A stretch of 64,000 nt of DNA, taken from positions 1 through 64,000 of the forward strand of contig CAMDRT010000005.1 in assembly GCA_945906815.1 (NCBI GenBank). Reading direction: 5' to 3'. Of the stretch, positions 1 through 8,926 are shown one piece after another. Positions within the stretch are counted from its first letter, which is position 1. Each line of letters starts with the position of its first letter. A program made the position numbers and the translations under genes. The notes under the pieces were generated by a model, which did no database searches, had not been told where the DNA came from, and was given only the letters and a program-made list of their open reading frames with translations. Origin of the DNA: Bordetella parapertussis. Lineage in GTDB: Bacteria > Pseudomonadota > Gammaproteobacteria > Burkholderiales > SG8-41.

Positions 1-1396
1 TACGCGCCTTCGCAATGGCTGATTTGACGCGCGCCGGTGCGGTGCCGCCGATATGTGAGCGCGCACTCAGCGCGCCGTCGAGCGTGAGCGAGGCGTATAC
101 ATCGTCGCCGATGCGGTTTGAAAACTGCTGCAATTCCTGCACCTTCAAATCGGCCAGATCACAGCGGCGTGTTTCACAAAAGCGCACGGCCTGCGCTACC
201 GCTTCATGCGCTTCGCGAAACGGCATGCCTTTGCGTACCAGATAATCCGCCAGATCGGTGGCGGTGGCGAAGCCCTGCGCCGCCGCGGCGCGCAGGGTGT
301 CTTTGTTGACGCTGATGGCGGGGACCATGTCGGTGAATACCGCGAGACTGGCGCTCACCGTGTCGATGCTGTCGAACAGCGGCTCCTTGTCTTCCTGGTT
401 ATCCTTGTTGTAAGCCAGCGGCTGGCCTTTCATCAGGGTGAGCAGCGCCACCAGGTGACCATTCACACGGCCGGTCTTGCCGCGTATCAGTTCTGCCACG
501 TCGGGATTTTTCTTTTGCGGCATGATCGAGGAGCCGGTGCAAAAGCGATCCGCGATATCGATAAAGCCGAAACGCGGGTTCATCCACAAAATCAGTTCTT
601 CGCAAAAGCGCGACAGATGCATCATGGTCAGCGCGGTGCAGGCGCAAAACTCGATCGCGAAATCGCGGTCGGACACTGCGTCGAGCGAGTTCTCGCACAC
701 GCCGTCGAACCCCAGGGCTTTTGCCACCATGAGCCGGTCTATCGGGTAGGACGTGCCCGCCAGCGCGGCGGCGCCCAGCGGCAGCCGGTTCACACGCTTG
801 CGGCAATCGGCGTAACGCGCCGCATCGCGCGCGAGCATTTCGTAATAGGCCAGCAGATGGTGGCCCAGCGAAACCGGCTGCGCCACCTGCAGGTGCGTGA
901 AGCCCGGCATCACGGTATCGGTGTGCTTATCTGCCAGATCGACCAGCGCGGTTTGCAGCGCGCGAATTTGGTGGATGATGTGATCAATGGCGGCGCGCAC
1001 GTAGAGGCGGATGTCGGTGGCCACCTGATCGTTGCGTGAACGCGCGGTGTGCAGGCGCTTGCCGGCGTCACCCACCAGAGCGGTGAGCCGGTGCTCGATA
1101 TTCAGATGTACGTCTTCGAGATCCAACGACCAGACGAAGTCGCCGGCGCGGATTTCAGCGCGTATCTGGTTCAGGCCACGCTCAATCGCCGCCAGATCAT
1201 CGGCGTTGATAATGTCCACCGCGTGCAGCATGCGCGCGTGCGCGAGCGAGCCGTCGATGTCAAATTCCGCGAGCCGTTGATCAAAGCTTACCGATGCGGT
1301 AAAGCGTTTGACCAGATCGGAAACCGGCTCATTAAAGCGTCCCGACCAGGGTTTGCTTGCGGCGGCGGACGGCGCAGGGGTGCTGTGCGTGGTCAT
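1..1396 (-). CDS. argH: argininosuccinate lyase, C-terminal end cut by window edge
   Basis: Cytosolic last step of arginine synthesis: cleaves argininosuccinate to arginine and fumarate. The frame opens at an ATG (reverse strand 1396) and runs uninterrupted for 465 codons to the left edge. Residues after the start read [11 protein letters not shown], typical of ArgH N-termini, and the family signature [11 protein letters not shown], the flexible catalytic loop of the aspartase/fumarase superfamily, is encoded at about 515-545. The family is usually about 460-470 residues and the last readable residues (AIAKAR) look like the usual C-terminus, so only the last few codons should be missing. It is divergent from the sensor kinase at 1436 with under 40 bp between them, the arrangement known for argH and algZ/fimS in Pseudomonas and many betaproteobacteria. 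Confidence 0.95.
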   Translation of the reverse strand, partial: MTTHSTPAPSAAASKPWSGRFNEPVSDLVKRFTASVSFDQRLAEFDIDGSLAHARMLHAVDIINADDLAAIERGLNQIRAEIRAGDFVWSLDLEDVHLNIEHRLTALVGDAGKRLHTARSRNDQVATDIRLYVRAAIDHIIHQIRALQTALVDLADKHTDTVMPGFTHLQVAQPVSLGHHLLAYYEMLARDAARYADCRKRVNRLPLGAAALAGTSYPIDRLMVAKALGFDGVCENSLDAVSDRDFAIEFCACTALTMMHLSRFCEELILWMNPRFGFIDIADRFCTGSSIMPQKKNPDVAELIRGKTGRVNGHLVALLTLMKGQPLAYNKDNQEDKEPLFDSIDTVSASLAVFTDMVPAISVNKDTLRAAAAQGFATATDLADYLVRKGMPFREAHEAVAQAVRFCETRRCDLADLKVQELQQFSNRIGDDVYASLTLDGALSARSHIGGTAPARVKSAIAKAR

Positions 1397-1435
1397 GAGT
1401 GCTGGAATTCTGAATGCTGATAATATGATGCGGCC

Positions 1436-2494
1436 ATGTCGCGGAGTATAAATCAAAACACGCGTGCTCACGCCGGCCGTGCGGGGAGCGGCGCGCCGCA
1501 GAATGCCTATGGTAGCGCGCTGCCGAATTTCCGCAATCTGGGGATACTGCTGCGCATCGTGCTGAGCGTGAACGTGGTCGCCCTGCTGGTGGTGATCGTT
1601 AAAAGCCCTGCGCTGGCGGCGCTGGGCGCGCAGTTGACGGAAGTAGCGGCGGTGGTGGAACCGCTGCTGATACTGACGCTGGTGGTGTTGTACATCCTGA
1701 ACGGCGCGCTGGCGCGCTTGCCGTATGCGGCAGGCGTCGCGGTGGTGCTGGCGCTGGTGCTGGTATTGACCACGGTGCTGTATGCCGCCGCGCGCCAGCT
1801 TGTGCCGATGGATTTGTCGGGTATTGAACGGTACTGGCTGCTGGTAGGGCTGGTGGCCGCAATGCTGCTGTGTTACTTCGATTTGCGGGGCCGCGCCTTG
1901 TCACCTGCGCTGTCCGAAGCGCGCTTGCAGGCGTTGCAGGCGCGCATACGCCCGCATTTTTTGTTCAACAGCATCAACGCCGTGCTGTCGCTGATCCGGC
2001 AGGATCCCAAACGCGCCGAAACCGCGCTCGAAGACATGGCGGATTTATTCCGTGTATTGATGGCGGACAATCGCGAGCTGACGCCGCTCGCGCGCGAGAT
2101 CGAGTTGTGCCGGCAGTATCTGGCTCTGGAGCAATTGCGTCTGGGCGAGCGGCTGCAGGTGGAATGGCATATCGACGACATGCCGGCCGACGCGTTGATT
2201 CCGCCGCTGGTGTTGCAACCGCTGCTGGAGAACGCCGTCTACCACGGCATAGAACCGCGCACCGAGCCCGGCGTGGTGCGCATTCATGTGTATGTCAGCC
2301 GTGGCGCGGTACATGCCGTATTGCGCAACCCGTATGCGCCTGCAAGCGCTCATCACACCGGCAATAATATGGCGTTGGGCAATATACGCGAGCGGTTGCA
2401 ACTGCATTATGATGCCGAAGCCCGCCTCACCACGCGCGTCATGGGCGACGCGTATGAGGTGCATATCGTTATCCCTTACCGCAGCGAAAAGTAA
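1436..2494 (+). CDS. LytS/AlgZ-family sensor histidine kinase
   Basis: 352-residue membrane kinase of the His_kinase (PF06580) family, partner of the LytTR regulator that starts 12 bp downstream. Hydrophobic stretches at about 36-56, 75-90, 98-118 and 133-148 give four likely membrane segments. The phospho-acceptor box [10 protein letters not shown] places the active His at residue 174, and the ATP-binding N-box (LLENAVYHG) is near residue 265. There is no periplasmic sensor domain between the helices, so the signal is probably sensed in or at the membrane. Position next to argH and upstream of an AlgR-like regulator and hemC matches algZ/fimS of Pseudomonas, which controls alginate and type IV pili there; targets in this organism cannot be read from the sequence. 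Confidence 0.9.
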   Translation: MSRSINQNTRAHAGRAGSGAPQNAYGSALPNFRNLGILLRIVLSVNVVALLVVIVKSPALAALGAQLTEVAAVVEPLLILTLVVLYILNGALARLPYAAGVAVVLALVLVLTTVLYAAARQLVPMDLSGIERYWLLVGLVAAMLLCYFDLRGRALSPALSEARLQALQARIRPHFLFNSINAVLSLIRQDPKRAETALEDMADLFRVLMADNRELTPLAREIELCRQYLALEQLRLGERLQVEWHIDDMPADALIPPLVLQPLLENAVYHGIEPRTEPGVVRIHVYVSRGAVHAVLRNPYAPASAHHTGNNMALGNIRERLQLHYDAEARLTTRVMGDAYEVHIVIPYRSEK

Positions 2495-2506
2495 CCCGAG
2501 GCGCGC

Positions 2507-3271
2507 ATGACTGTCCTGCCTTTGCGCATCGCGATTGTCGATGATGAAGCCCCGGCACGCAGCCGCTTGCGCGACCTGCTCGCCGACTGCGCGCAACTAC
2601 AGGCGCTGGAAATCGTGGGTGAAGCCGCGGGTGGCGCCGCGGCAATCGAATTGATTTCAGCGCGGCCCTGCGACGTAGTGCTGCTCGATGTGCGCATGCC
2701 CGGCATGGACGGCATCGAAACCGCGCAGCACCTGAGCAAATTCGAGCAGCCGCCGGCGATTATTTTCGCCACCGCGTATGACGCTTATGCGCTAAAAGCG
2801 TTCGAGGTGCATGCGATTGACTATCTGTTAAAGCCCATACGCGCGGCGCGCTTGGCGCAGGCGCTGGCGCAGGCGCGCATCGCGCACGCCATCACCAACC
2901 AAACACTGGCTGAACTGCGGCGCACGCCACGCAGCGCGCTAGCGGCGAGCGAGCGCGGCAAAGTGCATCTGATTCCGGTGGAGGAAATTCTGTACTTGCG
3001 CGCCGAATTGAAATATGTGACCGCGCGCACGCGTGCACGCGAGTTTTTGCTGGATGAATCGCTGACCCGGCTGGAAGAAGAATTCGCCGAAAAATTCGTG
3101 CGCGTGCATCGCAGTTGTCTCGTTGCGCGCGCCGCGATACGCGGCTTTGAGCGTGGCGTGGGCGAAGCCGGCGACGCGCATTGGGAGGTAGTGCTCAGCG
3201 GAGCCGACGAGCGTATCGCGGTCAGCCGTCGCCAGCAGCACATCGTGCGCGACTTACAAAGTAACCCATAG
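2507..3271 (+). CDS. LytTR-type response regulator, AlgR family
   Basis: 254-residue two-domain regulator. The receiver domain (about 7-125) has the acidic pair Asp12-Asp13, the phospho-acceptor Asp61 in LLDVRMPGMDG and the conserved Lys109 in LLKPI. A LytTR DNA-binding domain fills about 150-250 (VEEILYLRAELKYV, then the RVHRSCLV stretch). A GAGG ribosome site precedes the ATG. It is the obvious partner of the kinase ending 12 bp upstream, and probably shares its mRNA. In Pseudomonas the equivalent pair sits directly before hemC; here six kb of unrelated genes intervene. Confidence 0.9.
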   Translation: MTVLPLRIAIVDDEAPARSRLRDLLADCAQLQALEIVGEAAGGAAAIELISARPCDVVLLDVRMPGMDGIETAQHLSKFEQPPAIIFATAYDAYALKAFEVHAIDYLLKPIRAARLAQALAQARIAHAITNQTLAELRRTPRSALAASERGKVHLIPVEEILYLRAELKYVTARTRAREFLLDESLTRLEEEFAEKFVRVHRSCLVARAAIRGFERGVGEAGDAHWEVVLSGADERIAVSRRQQHIVRDLQSNP

Positions 3272-3284
3272 ATACCGAGGGGTA

Positions 3285-4397
3285 CTACTGCAGTTTAAAC
3301 TTCTGCACGCGTCGGCCAAAACCCGCTTCCGCGGTAAAGATATTGCCTTTCGAATCTATCGCGACGTTGTGCAGGCTGCGAAACTCGCCGGCCATGCGTC
3401 CGGGACGTCCGAAGCTGCCGACAATCTTGCCGTCTTCGCGATTCAAAATATCGATTTGCGAATTCCCGCCATCCGCAACAAACAAAAAGCGCTGTTGCGC
3501 ATCGACCGAGGCCACGGTGTCGGCTACCGGGCCGGAGCGCGACTGTGACGGCAGCAGAAACTCGCGCACGAAGGTGCCGTTGGCGCGGAAGACCTGCAGC
3601 CGCTGATGCGGGCGGTCGCAGACGTAAATTTGCTTGTCGTTGGTCTGGCGCACGCAATGCGGATTGCCAAATTGTTTGGGCGTCGCGCCGGGTTGATAGG
3701 CCGCTTGCTTGGCATCGTCAGGCACACCGCCATACGCACCCCAGTGCCGCTTGTAGGCGCCGCTGGTGGCGTCAAACACAATCACGCGGTGATTGGCGTA
3801 GCCGTCGCCGACGATAACTTCATTCGCCGCGGCGTCGGTCACAATCGCCCCTGGACGGCCCAACTGCGTGCGGCTGTTGCTGCCTTCGGATTTACCCGGC
3901 TTGCCGATTTGCAACAGAAATTTGCCCTCGCGCGTGAACTTCAGAATGTGGTGATCGGCGGGATCGTTGCCGGCTATCCATACGTTGCCCTGCCAGTCGA
4001 CATGAAGGCCATGCTCGTTTTTCGGCCAGTCGTAACCCTCGCCCGGCCCGCCCCACCCCTGAACGAAATTGCCATCCTGGTCAAATTCCATCACCGGTGG
4101 CGCCGCTATACAGCAGGTTGCCGTCGGCGGCTTGAGTTGCGCCAGCTTGTCGTCGGCAAGCAGCGTGGCGGGACGATGCAGCACCCACACGTGGTCGCGC
4201 GTGTCCACCGCCACGCTCGTTACCTGCCCCCAAATCCAGTTGTCCTTTAACGGCTTGGGCCAGAACGGCTCAACCTGATACTGCGGCAGGCTACCCGCGC
4301 CGCCTGCCTGCATCGACTGTTGCGCGCAACCGCTGGCGGTGACGATGGCGGCGGTGGCCAGCGCGGCCATGCCGATTGCAAATTTGCGGTGTTTCAT
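3285..4397 (-). CDS. NHL-repeat beta-propeller lipoprotein
   Basis: 370 residues from the chosen ATG, which follows AGGGAGATCAC; an upstream in-frame ATG would add 13 unneeded residues. The start gives a clean lipoprotein signal (TASGC, lipidated Cys24), so the protein should be anchored in the outer or inner membrane facing the periplasm. The rest is a six-bladed propeller built of NHL-like repeats (for example DWQGNVWIAGND, NPHCVRQTNDKQIYVCD and HNVAIDSKGNIFTAEAGFG), the fold shared by NHL proteins and peptidyl-alpha-hydroxyglycine lyase. Such proteins bind ligands or partners; no catalytic set can be assigned. It is convergent with algR (13 bp) and starts divergently about 200 bp from the MDR reductase. 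Confidence 0.75.
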   Translation of the reverse strand: MKHRKFAIGMAALATAAIVTASGCAQQSMQAGGAGSLPQYQVEPFWPKPLKDNWIWGQVTSVAVDTRDHVWVLHRPATLLADDKLAQLKPPTATCCIAAPPVMEFDQDGNFVQGWGGPGEGYDWPKNEHGLHVDWQGNVWIAGNDPADHHILKFTREGKFLLQIGKPGKSEGSNSRTQLGRPGAIVTDAAANEVIVGDGYANHRVIVFDATSGAYKRHWGAYGGVPDDAKQAAYQPGATPKQFGNPHCVRQTNDKQIYVCDRPHQRLQVFRANGTFVREFLLPSQSRSGPVADTVASVDAQQRFLFVADGGNSQIDILNREDGKIVGSFGRPGRMAGEFRSLHNVAIDSKGNIFTAEAGFGRRVQKFKLQ

Positions 4398-4600
4398 GTG
4401 ATCTCCCTGAGAATTGTCCGCATCATGGTGCGGCATTTAAAGACAGCAATAAAAACAATTAATTATAATGCGACGCGGCAGGGTTGAGCGTGCGCTGTGC
4501 GCACGCTCAACGGCAGGCACCTGCGCGCGGCGCGCGGCACCGGCCACACCGCGCTGCGCCGCGCCCGTTACAATGCCGCCACCTACCACCGGAGCGCCCC

Positions 4601-5596
4601 ATGAAAAACCAGCAAGTTTTACTCGCCGCACGCCCGCAAGGCGCTGTCAATGAGAGCCACTTCCGTATGGTCGAATCTGCTATGCCGCAAGCGGGCGAGG
4701 GCGAATTCGTCGTTCGCGCGCATTACCTCTCGCTTGACCCTTATATGCGCGGGCGTATGGATGATGCCAAATCCTACGCCGCCAAAGCCGAAGTCGGCGG
4801 CGTCATGGTCGGCACCGCAGTGGGCGAGGTGATCGAATCGCACCATGAAAAATTCCAGATCGGCGATTTCGTCGAAACGCGCAGCGGCTGGCAGCAATAC
4901 GGCATCTCCAACGGTGGCGGGGTGCGCAAGCTGGATCCGCAGTACGTGCCGCTGTCGGCGTATCTCGGTGCGGTGGGCATGCCCGGTGTTACCGCGTGGA
5001 TCGGTCTTAACGAACACGGCAAACCCAAGGCGGGCGAAACGGTGGTGGTGTCAGCCGCCAGCGGTGCGGTGGGCAGCGCCGTGGGTCAGTTGGCGAAATT
5101 TCAAGGCTGCCGCGCGGTGGGCATTGCGGGCGGACGCGCCAAATGCGATTACGTGGTGCATGAACTGGGCTTTGATGCCTGCATTGATTACAAGGCCGGC
5201 AACCTCGATGCGGCGCTGGCAAGTGCATGCCCCAAAGGCATCGACGTTTATTTCGACAACGTGGGCGGGCCGATACTCAACGCCGTGCTCAGCCACGTGA
5301 ATGCCTTCTCGCGCATCGCGCTGTGCGGACAAATCTCCGGCTACAACGATCCCACAGCGCTGAGCGTGCACAACTTTCGCAGCTTTCTGGTCAATCGCAT
5401 CCAGTTGCGCGGCTTCATCTGCTCCGATCACATGGACCTGTGGCGGCCGGCGCTGACGGAACTCAGCGCACTGGTGCACGAGGGCAAACTCAAGTATCGC
5501 GAGAGCATCGCCGTCGGGCTCGACAGTGCGCCCCTAGCATTTATCGGCTTGCTGAACGGGGAGAATTTTGGCAAGCAGTTGGTGAAGCTGATATAA
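4601..5596 (+). CDS. NADP-dependent MDR oxidoreductase (CurA/PTGR-like)
   Basis: 331-residue zinc-free medium-chain dehydrogenase/reductase. The ATG follows GGAG at 4591; longer openings upstream are not supported by composition. Visible marks are the N-terminal substrate-domain segment YLSLDPYMRGRM (about residue 45), the nucleotide-binding fold SAASGAVGSAVGQLAK (about 150) and the YFDNVGG turn (about 220), all typical of the leukotriene B4 dehydrogenase / prostaglandin reductase / CurA branch. These enzymes reduce alpha,beta-unsaturated carbonyl compounds using NADPH in the cytosol; the natural substrate here is unknown. A perfect hairpin 22 bp past the stop probably ends its transcript. 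Confidence 0.88.
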   Translation: MKNQQVLLAARPQGAVNESHFRMVESAMPQAGEGEFVVRAHYLSLDPYMRGRMDDAKSYAAKAEVGGVMVGTAVGEVIESHHEKFQIGDFVETRSGWQQYGISNGGGVRKLDPQYVPLSAYLGAVGMPGVTAWIGLNEHGKPKAGETVVVSAASGAVGSAVGQLAKFQGCRAVGIAGGRAKCDYVVHELGFDACIDYKAGNLDAALASACPKGIDVYFDNVGGPILNAVLSHVNAFSRIALCGQISGYNDPTALSVHNFRSFLVNRIQLRGFICSDHMDLWRPALTELSALVHEGKLKYRESIAVGLDSAPLAFIGLLNGENFGKQLVKLI

Positions 5597-5618
5597 GAAA
5601 GTTGCAGCCCTTGTGTAG

Positions 5619-5638
5619 GGCGCAATCCCTATTGCGCC
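5619..5638 (+). terminator. 8-bp perfect hairpin after the MDR gene
   Basis: GGCGCAAT (5619-5626), a CCCT loop and ATTGCGCC (5631-5638) form a perfect stem directly after the stop codon. No T-run follows, so it could be a repeat-family hairpin rather than a classic intrinsic terminator. Confidence 0.45.
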
Positions 5639-5654
5639 GAATGGCTACACTGGG

Positions 5655-5950
5655 CTACTCACGTTTTACTTCGAGTTCGCCGGGGGCAGCCCGGCAGCTG
5701 GTCACTTTTCTTGCTCCGCCAAGAAAAGTAACCCAAAGAAGGCGGCCCCCGGTTCGCCGACCCCTTCCTGCGCTACTCGACGCGCCGGGCGGCTGCGGAA
5801 CTCGCCCTCGCAAAAAGCGCGCGAGGACTCAGACAGTCCTCGCCGACTTCCCCCGGCGCGTCTGCGTTGCTCGGCGGCTCTCAGGGGGATTCAATGTCCA
5901 CACCAGCGCGAGCGCCGGAATTGTTTTTCAATCGCGCAACACACCAAACT
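5655..5950. repeat. REP-like intergenic element, no gene
   Basis: The 371-bp gap between the MDR reductase and the PQQ dehydrogenase holds no convincing gene. It contains a perfect 10-bp inverted repeat (ACTTTTCTTG 5704-5713 / CAAGAAAAGT 5720-5729, six-base loop) followed by GTAACCCAAAGAAGGCGGCCCCC and a GC-rich tail with further short inverted repeats (for example GCGAGGACT...AGTCCTCGC near 5820-5845). The layout resembles the large 'AAGAAAAGTAACCAAAGAA' intergenic repeats known from many beta- and gammaproteobacterial genomes. Only one copy is in this window, so repeat status rests on recalled similarity. Confidence 0.45.
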
Positions 5951-5967
5951 AAACCAACTGGACAGCC

Positions 5968-7626
5968 TTACTCCGGCAGTAGCGCAAACGTCCACACCGA
6001 GCCGCCCGACGGCACTTTCACCGCCGCTCTGCGCCCGCGCGAATCACCGGCGATGCCCGACAGTACGGTGATGTATTGGCGGCCCTTGTGAGTGTAGGTG
6101 ATGGCCGGGGCGTTGACGCCAGAGCCGGTCTGGAACTGCCACAGTATTTTGCCGCTGGCTTCGTCGATGGCGATAAACTCGCCGGTCATCTTGCCGGTGA
6201 ACACCAGCCCGCCGTCGGTGGCGAGCATGCCCGCCTGGGTGACGAAATCGGTGAGCTTGATCTGCCACTTTATTTTCCCGGTAAGTGGGTCCATGGCCAT
6301 GTGATGACCCTCGGTGTCTTCGCCCGCCGGACGCGGGAAGAGGCGGCCCTGCGTGCCGGTAAAACGTGCGCCGACTTTGTACTCTACCGGCACATGCTTC
6401 ACCATCTGTGGCAGGTTGATGGTATTCAGATACACCGTGCCGGTGTTCGGGTTGAATGCCATCGGCGCCCAGTTTTTTACGCCGTAAGCGGGCCACAGTT
6501 CGACTTCTTCGCCCGCGAGCAGACGCTTGCGAATGTCGGTCTCGACCGGGCGGCCGGTTTTCATGTCGATGTGCGTGGCCCAGTTCACCTTGCCGAACGG
6601 AAACCCGCGCAGCAGTTTGCCGTTGGCGCGGTCGATGACATAGAAAAATCCATTGCGGTCCGCGTGTAGTATCACCTTGCGCAATTCGCCGTCGATGCGC
6701 ATGTCGGCGATGACGTTTTCGTTAACCCCGTCGTAGTCGTAGGTGTCATCCGGCGTGAACTGGTAATGCCAGACAATTTCGCCGGTCTTGGGCCGCACCG
6801 CGATTACACTCGCGGCATACAGGCTGTCGCCCTTGCGGTAGTTTGCATTCCACGGACCGGCGTTGCCGGTGCCCCAATAGGTGAGATCGAGTTCGGGGTC
6901 ATACGAGCCGGTGACCCAGGTGGTGGCGCCGCCGCGTTTGTAGGCTTCGCCATCCTGCGGCCAGGTTTCGTAGCCTTTCTCCCCCGGTCCCGGTACGGTG
7001 TAACGGCGCCACAGTTTTTTGCCGGTGTCCGGATCCCAGCCGTCGAGGAATCCGCGCACGCCGAATTCGGCGCCCGACATGCCGGTGATCAGCACGCCGT
7101 TGGCGACCAACGGCGCGGCGATGGAGGAGTAACCTTCCTGCCACTCGGCAAATTTTTCCTTCCACACCTGCTTGCCGGTTTTCATGTCGAGTGCCACCAC
7201 AAAGGCATCCAGCGTGGTGCGCAATACTTTGCCGTTGTAGATGGCAGCGCCCTTGTTGGAGACGCCGCAACACACCACGCGCGGCGTGGCCGGATCGTAA
7301 TCCACCGCAGTGCGCCAGAGTTGCTTGCCGCTTGCCACATCGATGGCAAACGTCCATGCCGCATTGGTCACGTACATCACGCCTTCGTAAACCAACGGCT
7401 GCGCCTGCTCGCCCAGCATATTGGAGAGCGTGGTATTCCACACCGGTACCAGCCGTTTGATGGTGGTGGTGTTGATCTGCCGCAGCGGACTGTATCGCTT
7501 GTGGTCATAACCCATGCCGTAGGTGGTGACGTTTTCGGAGTTTTTGCCGTCGCTGCGCAATTCATCCGTAGATTGCGCGTGGGCAAGATTGCAGCAAAAC
7601 AGTAGCGCTAACAGCAGTTTTTTCAT
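5968..7626 (-). CDS. PQQ-dependent alcohol dehydrogenase, lanthanide-type active site
   Basis: 552-residue periplasmic quinoprotein. The start chosen (after GAGGAAAA) gives a signal peptide ending ...LAHA|QS; an upstream ATG adds 11 residues. The vicinal disulfide Cys119-Cys120 (RVVCCGVS) that contacts PQQ is present, as are metal-site candidates Glu187 (GAEFGVRG) and Asn255 (GTGNAGPWN), catalytic Asp297 and, two residues on, Asp299 (TYDYDG). The extra Asp is the recognised mark of lanthanide-using XoxF/ExaF-type enzymes; calcium-type MxaF has Ala there. It is shorter than MxaF and has no CxxCH haem motif, so electrons must go to a separate cytochrome, and none is encoded nearby. Its leader peptide is nearly the same as that of the esterase upstream (7687-8796). 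Substrate is unknown. Confidence 0.88.
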   Translation of the reverse strand: MKKLLLALLFCCNLAHAQSTDELRSDGKNSENVTTYGMGYDHKRYSPLRQINTTTIKRLVPVWNTTLSNMLGEQAQPLVYEGVMYVTNAAWTFAIDVASGKQLWRTAVDYDPATPRVVCCGVSNKGAAIYNGKVLRTTLDAFVVALDMKTGKQVWKEKFAEWQEGYSSIAAPLVANGVLITGMSGAEFGVRGFLDGWDPDTGKKLWRRYTVPGPGEKGYETWPQDGEAYKRGGATTWVTGSYDPELDLTYWGTGNAGPWNANYRKGDSLYAASVIAVRPKTGEIVWHYQFTPDDTYDYDGVNENVIADMRIDGELRKVILHADRNGFFYVIDRANGKLLRGFPFGKVNWATHIDMKTGRPVETDIRKRLLAGEEVELWPAYGVKNWAPMAFNPNTGTVYLNTINLPQMVKHVPVEYKVGARFTGTQGRLFPRPAGEDTEGHHMAMDPLTGKIKWQIKLTDFVTQAGMLATDGGLVFTGKMTGEFIAIDEASGKILWQFQTGSGVNAPAITYTHKGRQYITVLSGIAGDSRGRRAAVKVPSGGSVWTFALLPE

Positions 7627-7686
7627 GGTGTTTTCCTCAAATACCCGTAACGGGAACAAAACGTTGCACTGCGTTATTTTACGTTT

Positions 7687-8796
7687 TTAGCGTAGTGTTT
7701 TCACCAGCCACTGGTCGATGAAATCTGCGATTTCGAGATTGTTTTTCTCGATCATCATCATGTGTCCATTGCCGCGTATACCCACTTCCTCCAGCCGCAC
7801 GAACGTCGCCGGCGCGCCGGCCTGCACCAGATACTTGGCGGTGCAATGGTCATAGACTGCGTGATACGAGGATTCTGCGGCGAGTATCACAATCGGAATG
7901 TTTTGCAGATTCGCCAGCTTGCGCACCGGCTCGCCCTGCGTGTAGCAGCGCTCCAGATTAGGGCCGTCAGCTTGCGCTTCACGCACGGCGTTGAGTTGCG
8001 ACGGATGCGTGATCGGAGGGTCATAGACGAGCGGGGTTTCAGTCAGCCCATAGGGCCGCGCGCGCGCAGTGGCGAACACGGCGCCGGCGAACGGCGGGCC
8101 GGTGGGTTCGGCAGCGACGATGGCGCGCACGAGTTTAGGCCGCGCGTCGGCGATTACCCAGCCGATGGCGCCGGTCTGCGAATGGGTGAACACAATCGCA
8201 GGGCCGATCCGGTCGAGCAGCGCTGAGCCGGCGTCGCGATTGAGTTCTTCGACAATGGCGTTAACGCCGATGTATTGCACCTGTGAGGCATAAAACTGGT
8301 CGAACACCGGATCGCCGCGCATACCCTTCAACGGGCCCTCTCCCGGCCACTGCGTGTGCAGTTTCGCCTGTGGCCATAAATTAAATTTTGCGGCGGCGGT
8401 GAAGCGTTGCTCAACCTGGTGCGCCGCGAAACGCGTCAAGGGTCCGACGGAATCCAGCCATGGCGAGCGGCCGCGCGTGGGCTGATCGATGACATAAACG
8501 GCATAGCCGCGCTCGACGAAAAATTCCGCCCAGCCTTTGCGCCCATCGGGCGTACCGGTGAAATTGGTGCCGGTCTGCGCCGCACCGTGAATCATGATGA
8601 TCGGATAGCGCTGCGTGACTTTGGCGGGGAAGCGGTACTCCACGTACATCTGCCGCTCCATCATCGGCCCCGCCGCGGTGCTGACGTAGCGCCCGCCGAC
8701 GTAAAAATAGCCTTGCAGCGGGCCGGCGCCGGGCTTGCCGGATTGCGCGTGCGCGAAGGTGCAGCAGCACAGCAGTGCCAGTAACAGTTTTTTCAT
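7687..8796 (-). CDS. secreted alpha/beta-hydrolase (esterase 713-like)
   Basis: 369 residues from the ATG after GGGAGA, with a cleavable signal peptide ending ...FAHA|QS. The hydrolase fold is clear: oxyanion-region motif IIMIHGAAQTGTNF (about 75-90), a DQPTRGRS turn, nucleophile elbow THSQTG (Ser in place of the usual GxSxG context), and late Asp/His candidates including GNGHMMMIEKNN. The combination of an early YVGGRYV segment and a HSQxG elbow resembles the esterase 713 group, an identification I hold moderately. It is 60 bp upstream of and co-directional with the PQQ dehydrogenase and probably shares its transcript, suggesting linked periplasmic oxidation and ester cleavage of one substrate. 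Confidence 0.72.
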   Translation of the reverse strand: MKKLLLALLCCCTFAHAQSGKPGAGPLQGYFYVGGRYVSTAAGPMMERQMYVEYRFPAKVTQRYPIIMIHGAAQTGTNFTGTPDGRKGWAEFFVERGYAVYVIDQPTRGRSPWLDSVGPLTRFAAHQVEQRFTAAAKFNLWPQAKLHTQWPGEGPLKGMRGDPVFDQFYASQVQYIGVNAIVEELNRDAGSALLDRIGPAIVFTHSQTGAIGWVIADARPKLVRAIVAAEPTGPPFAGAVFATARARPYGLTETPLVYDPPITHPSQLNAVREAQADGPNLERCYTQGEPVRKLANLQNIPIVILAAESSYHAVYDHCTAKYLVQAGAPATFVRLEEVGIRGNGHMMMIEKNNLEIADFIDQWLVKTLR

Positions 8797-8827
8797 GGTG
8801 TCTCCCTTAAATACCCAGAACGATTTA

Positions 8828-8909
8828 GCCATAGATGAACACAGATTAATTCAAACTGCAAAGGGCGTCCCTGGTTTTTAATCTGTGTGTATCTGTGTTC
8901 ATCTGTGGC
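8828..8909. repeat. imperfect inverted repeat of the 'AACACAGAT' family
   Basis: GCCATAGATGAACACAGATTAA (in two pieces around 8828-8849) is mirrored by TTAATCTGTG...ATCTGTGTTCATCTGTGGC at 8878-8909. The right arm carries an internal ATCTGTGT duplication. The element lies between the esterase start and the end of the thioredoxin-fold gene. Its sequence resembles a widely scattered intergenic repeat family; it could form a long hairpin in RNA. Confidence 0.6.
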
Positions 8910-8926
8910 AAAAAGCTTTTTACGTT

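Noticed and set aside
5968..8796. Polyvinyl-alcohol degradation pair (PQQ dehydrogenase plus oxidised-PVA hydrolase)
   Set aside because: The order is suggestive, but the known PVA dehydrogenases carry a cytochrome c domain that is missing here, and the hydrolase looks more like the esterase 713 group.
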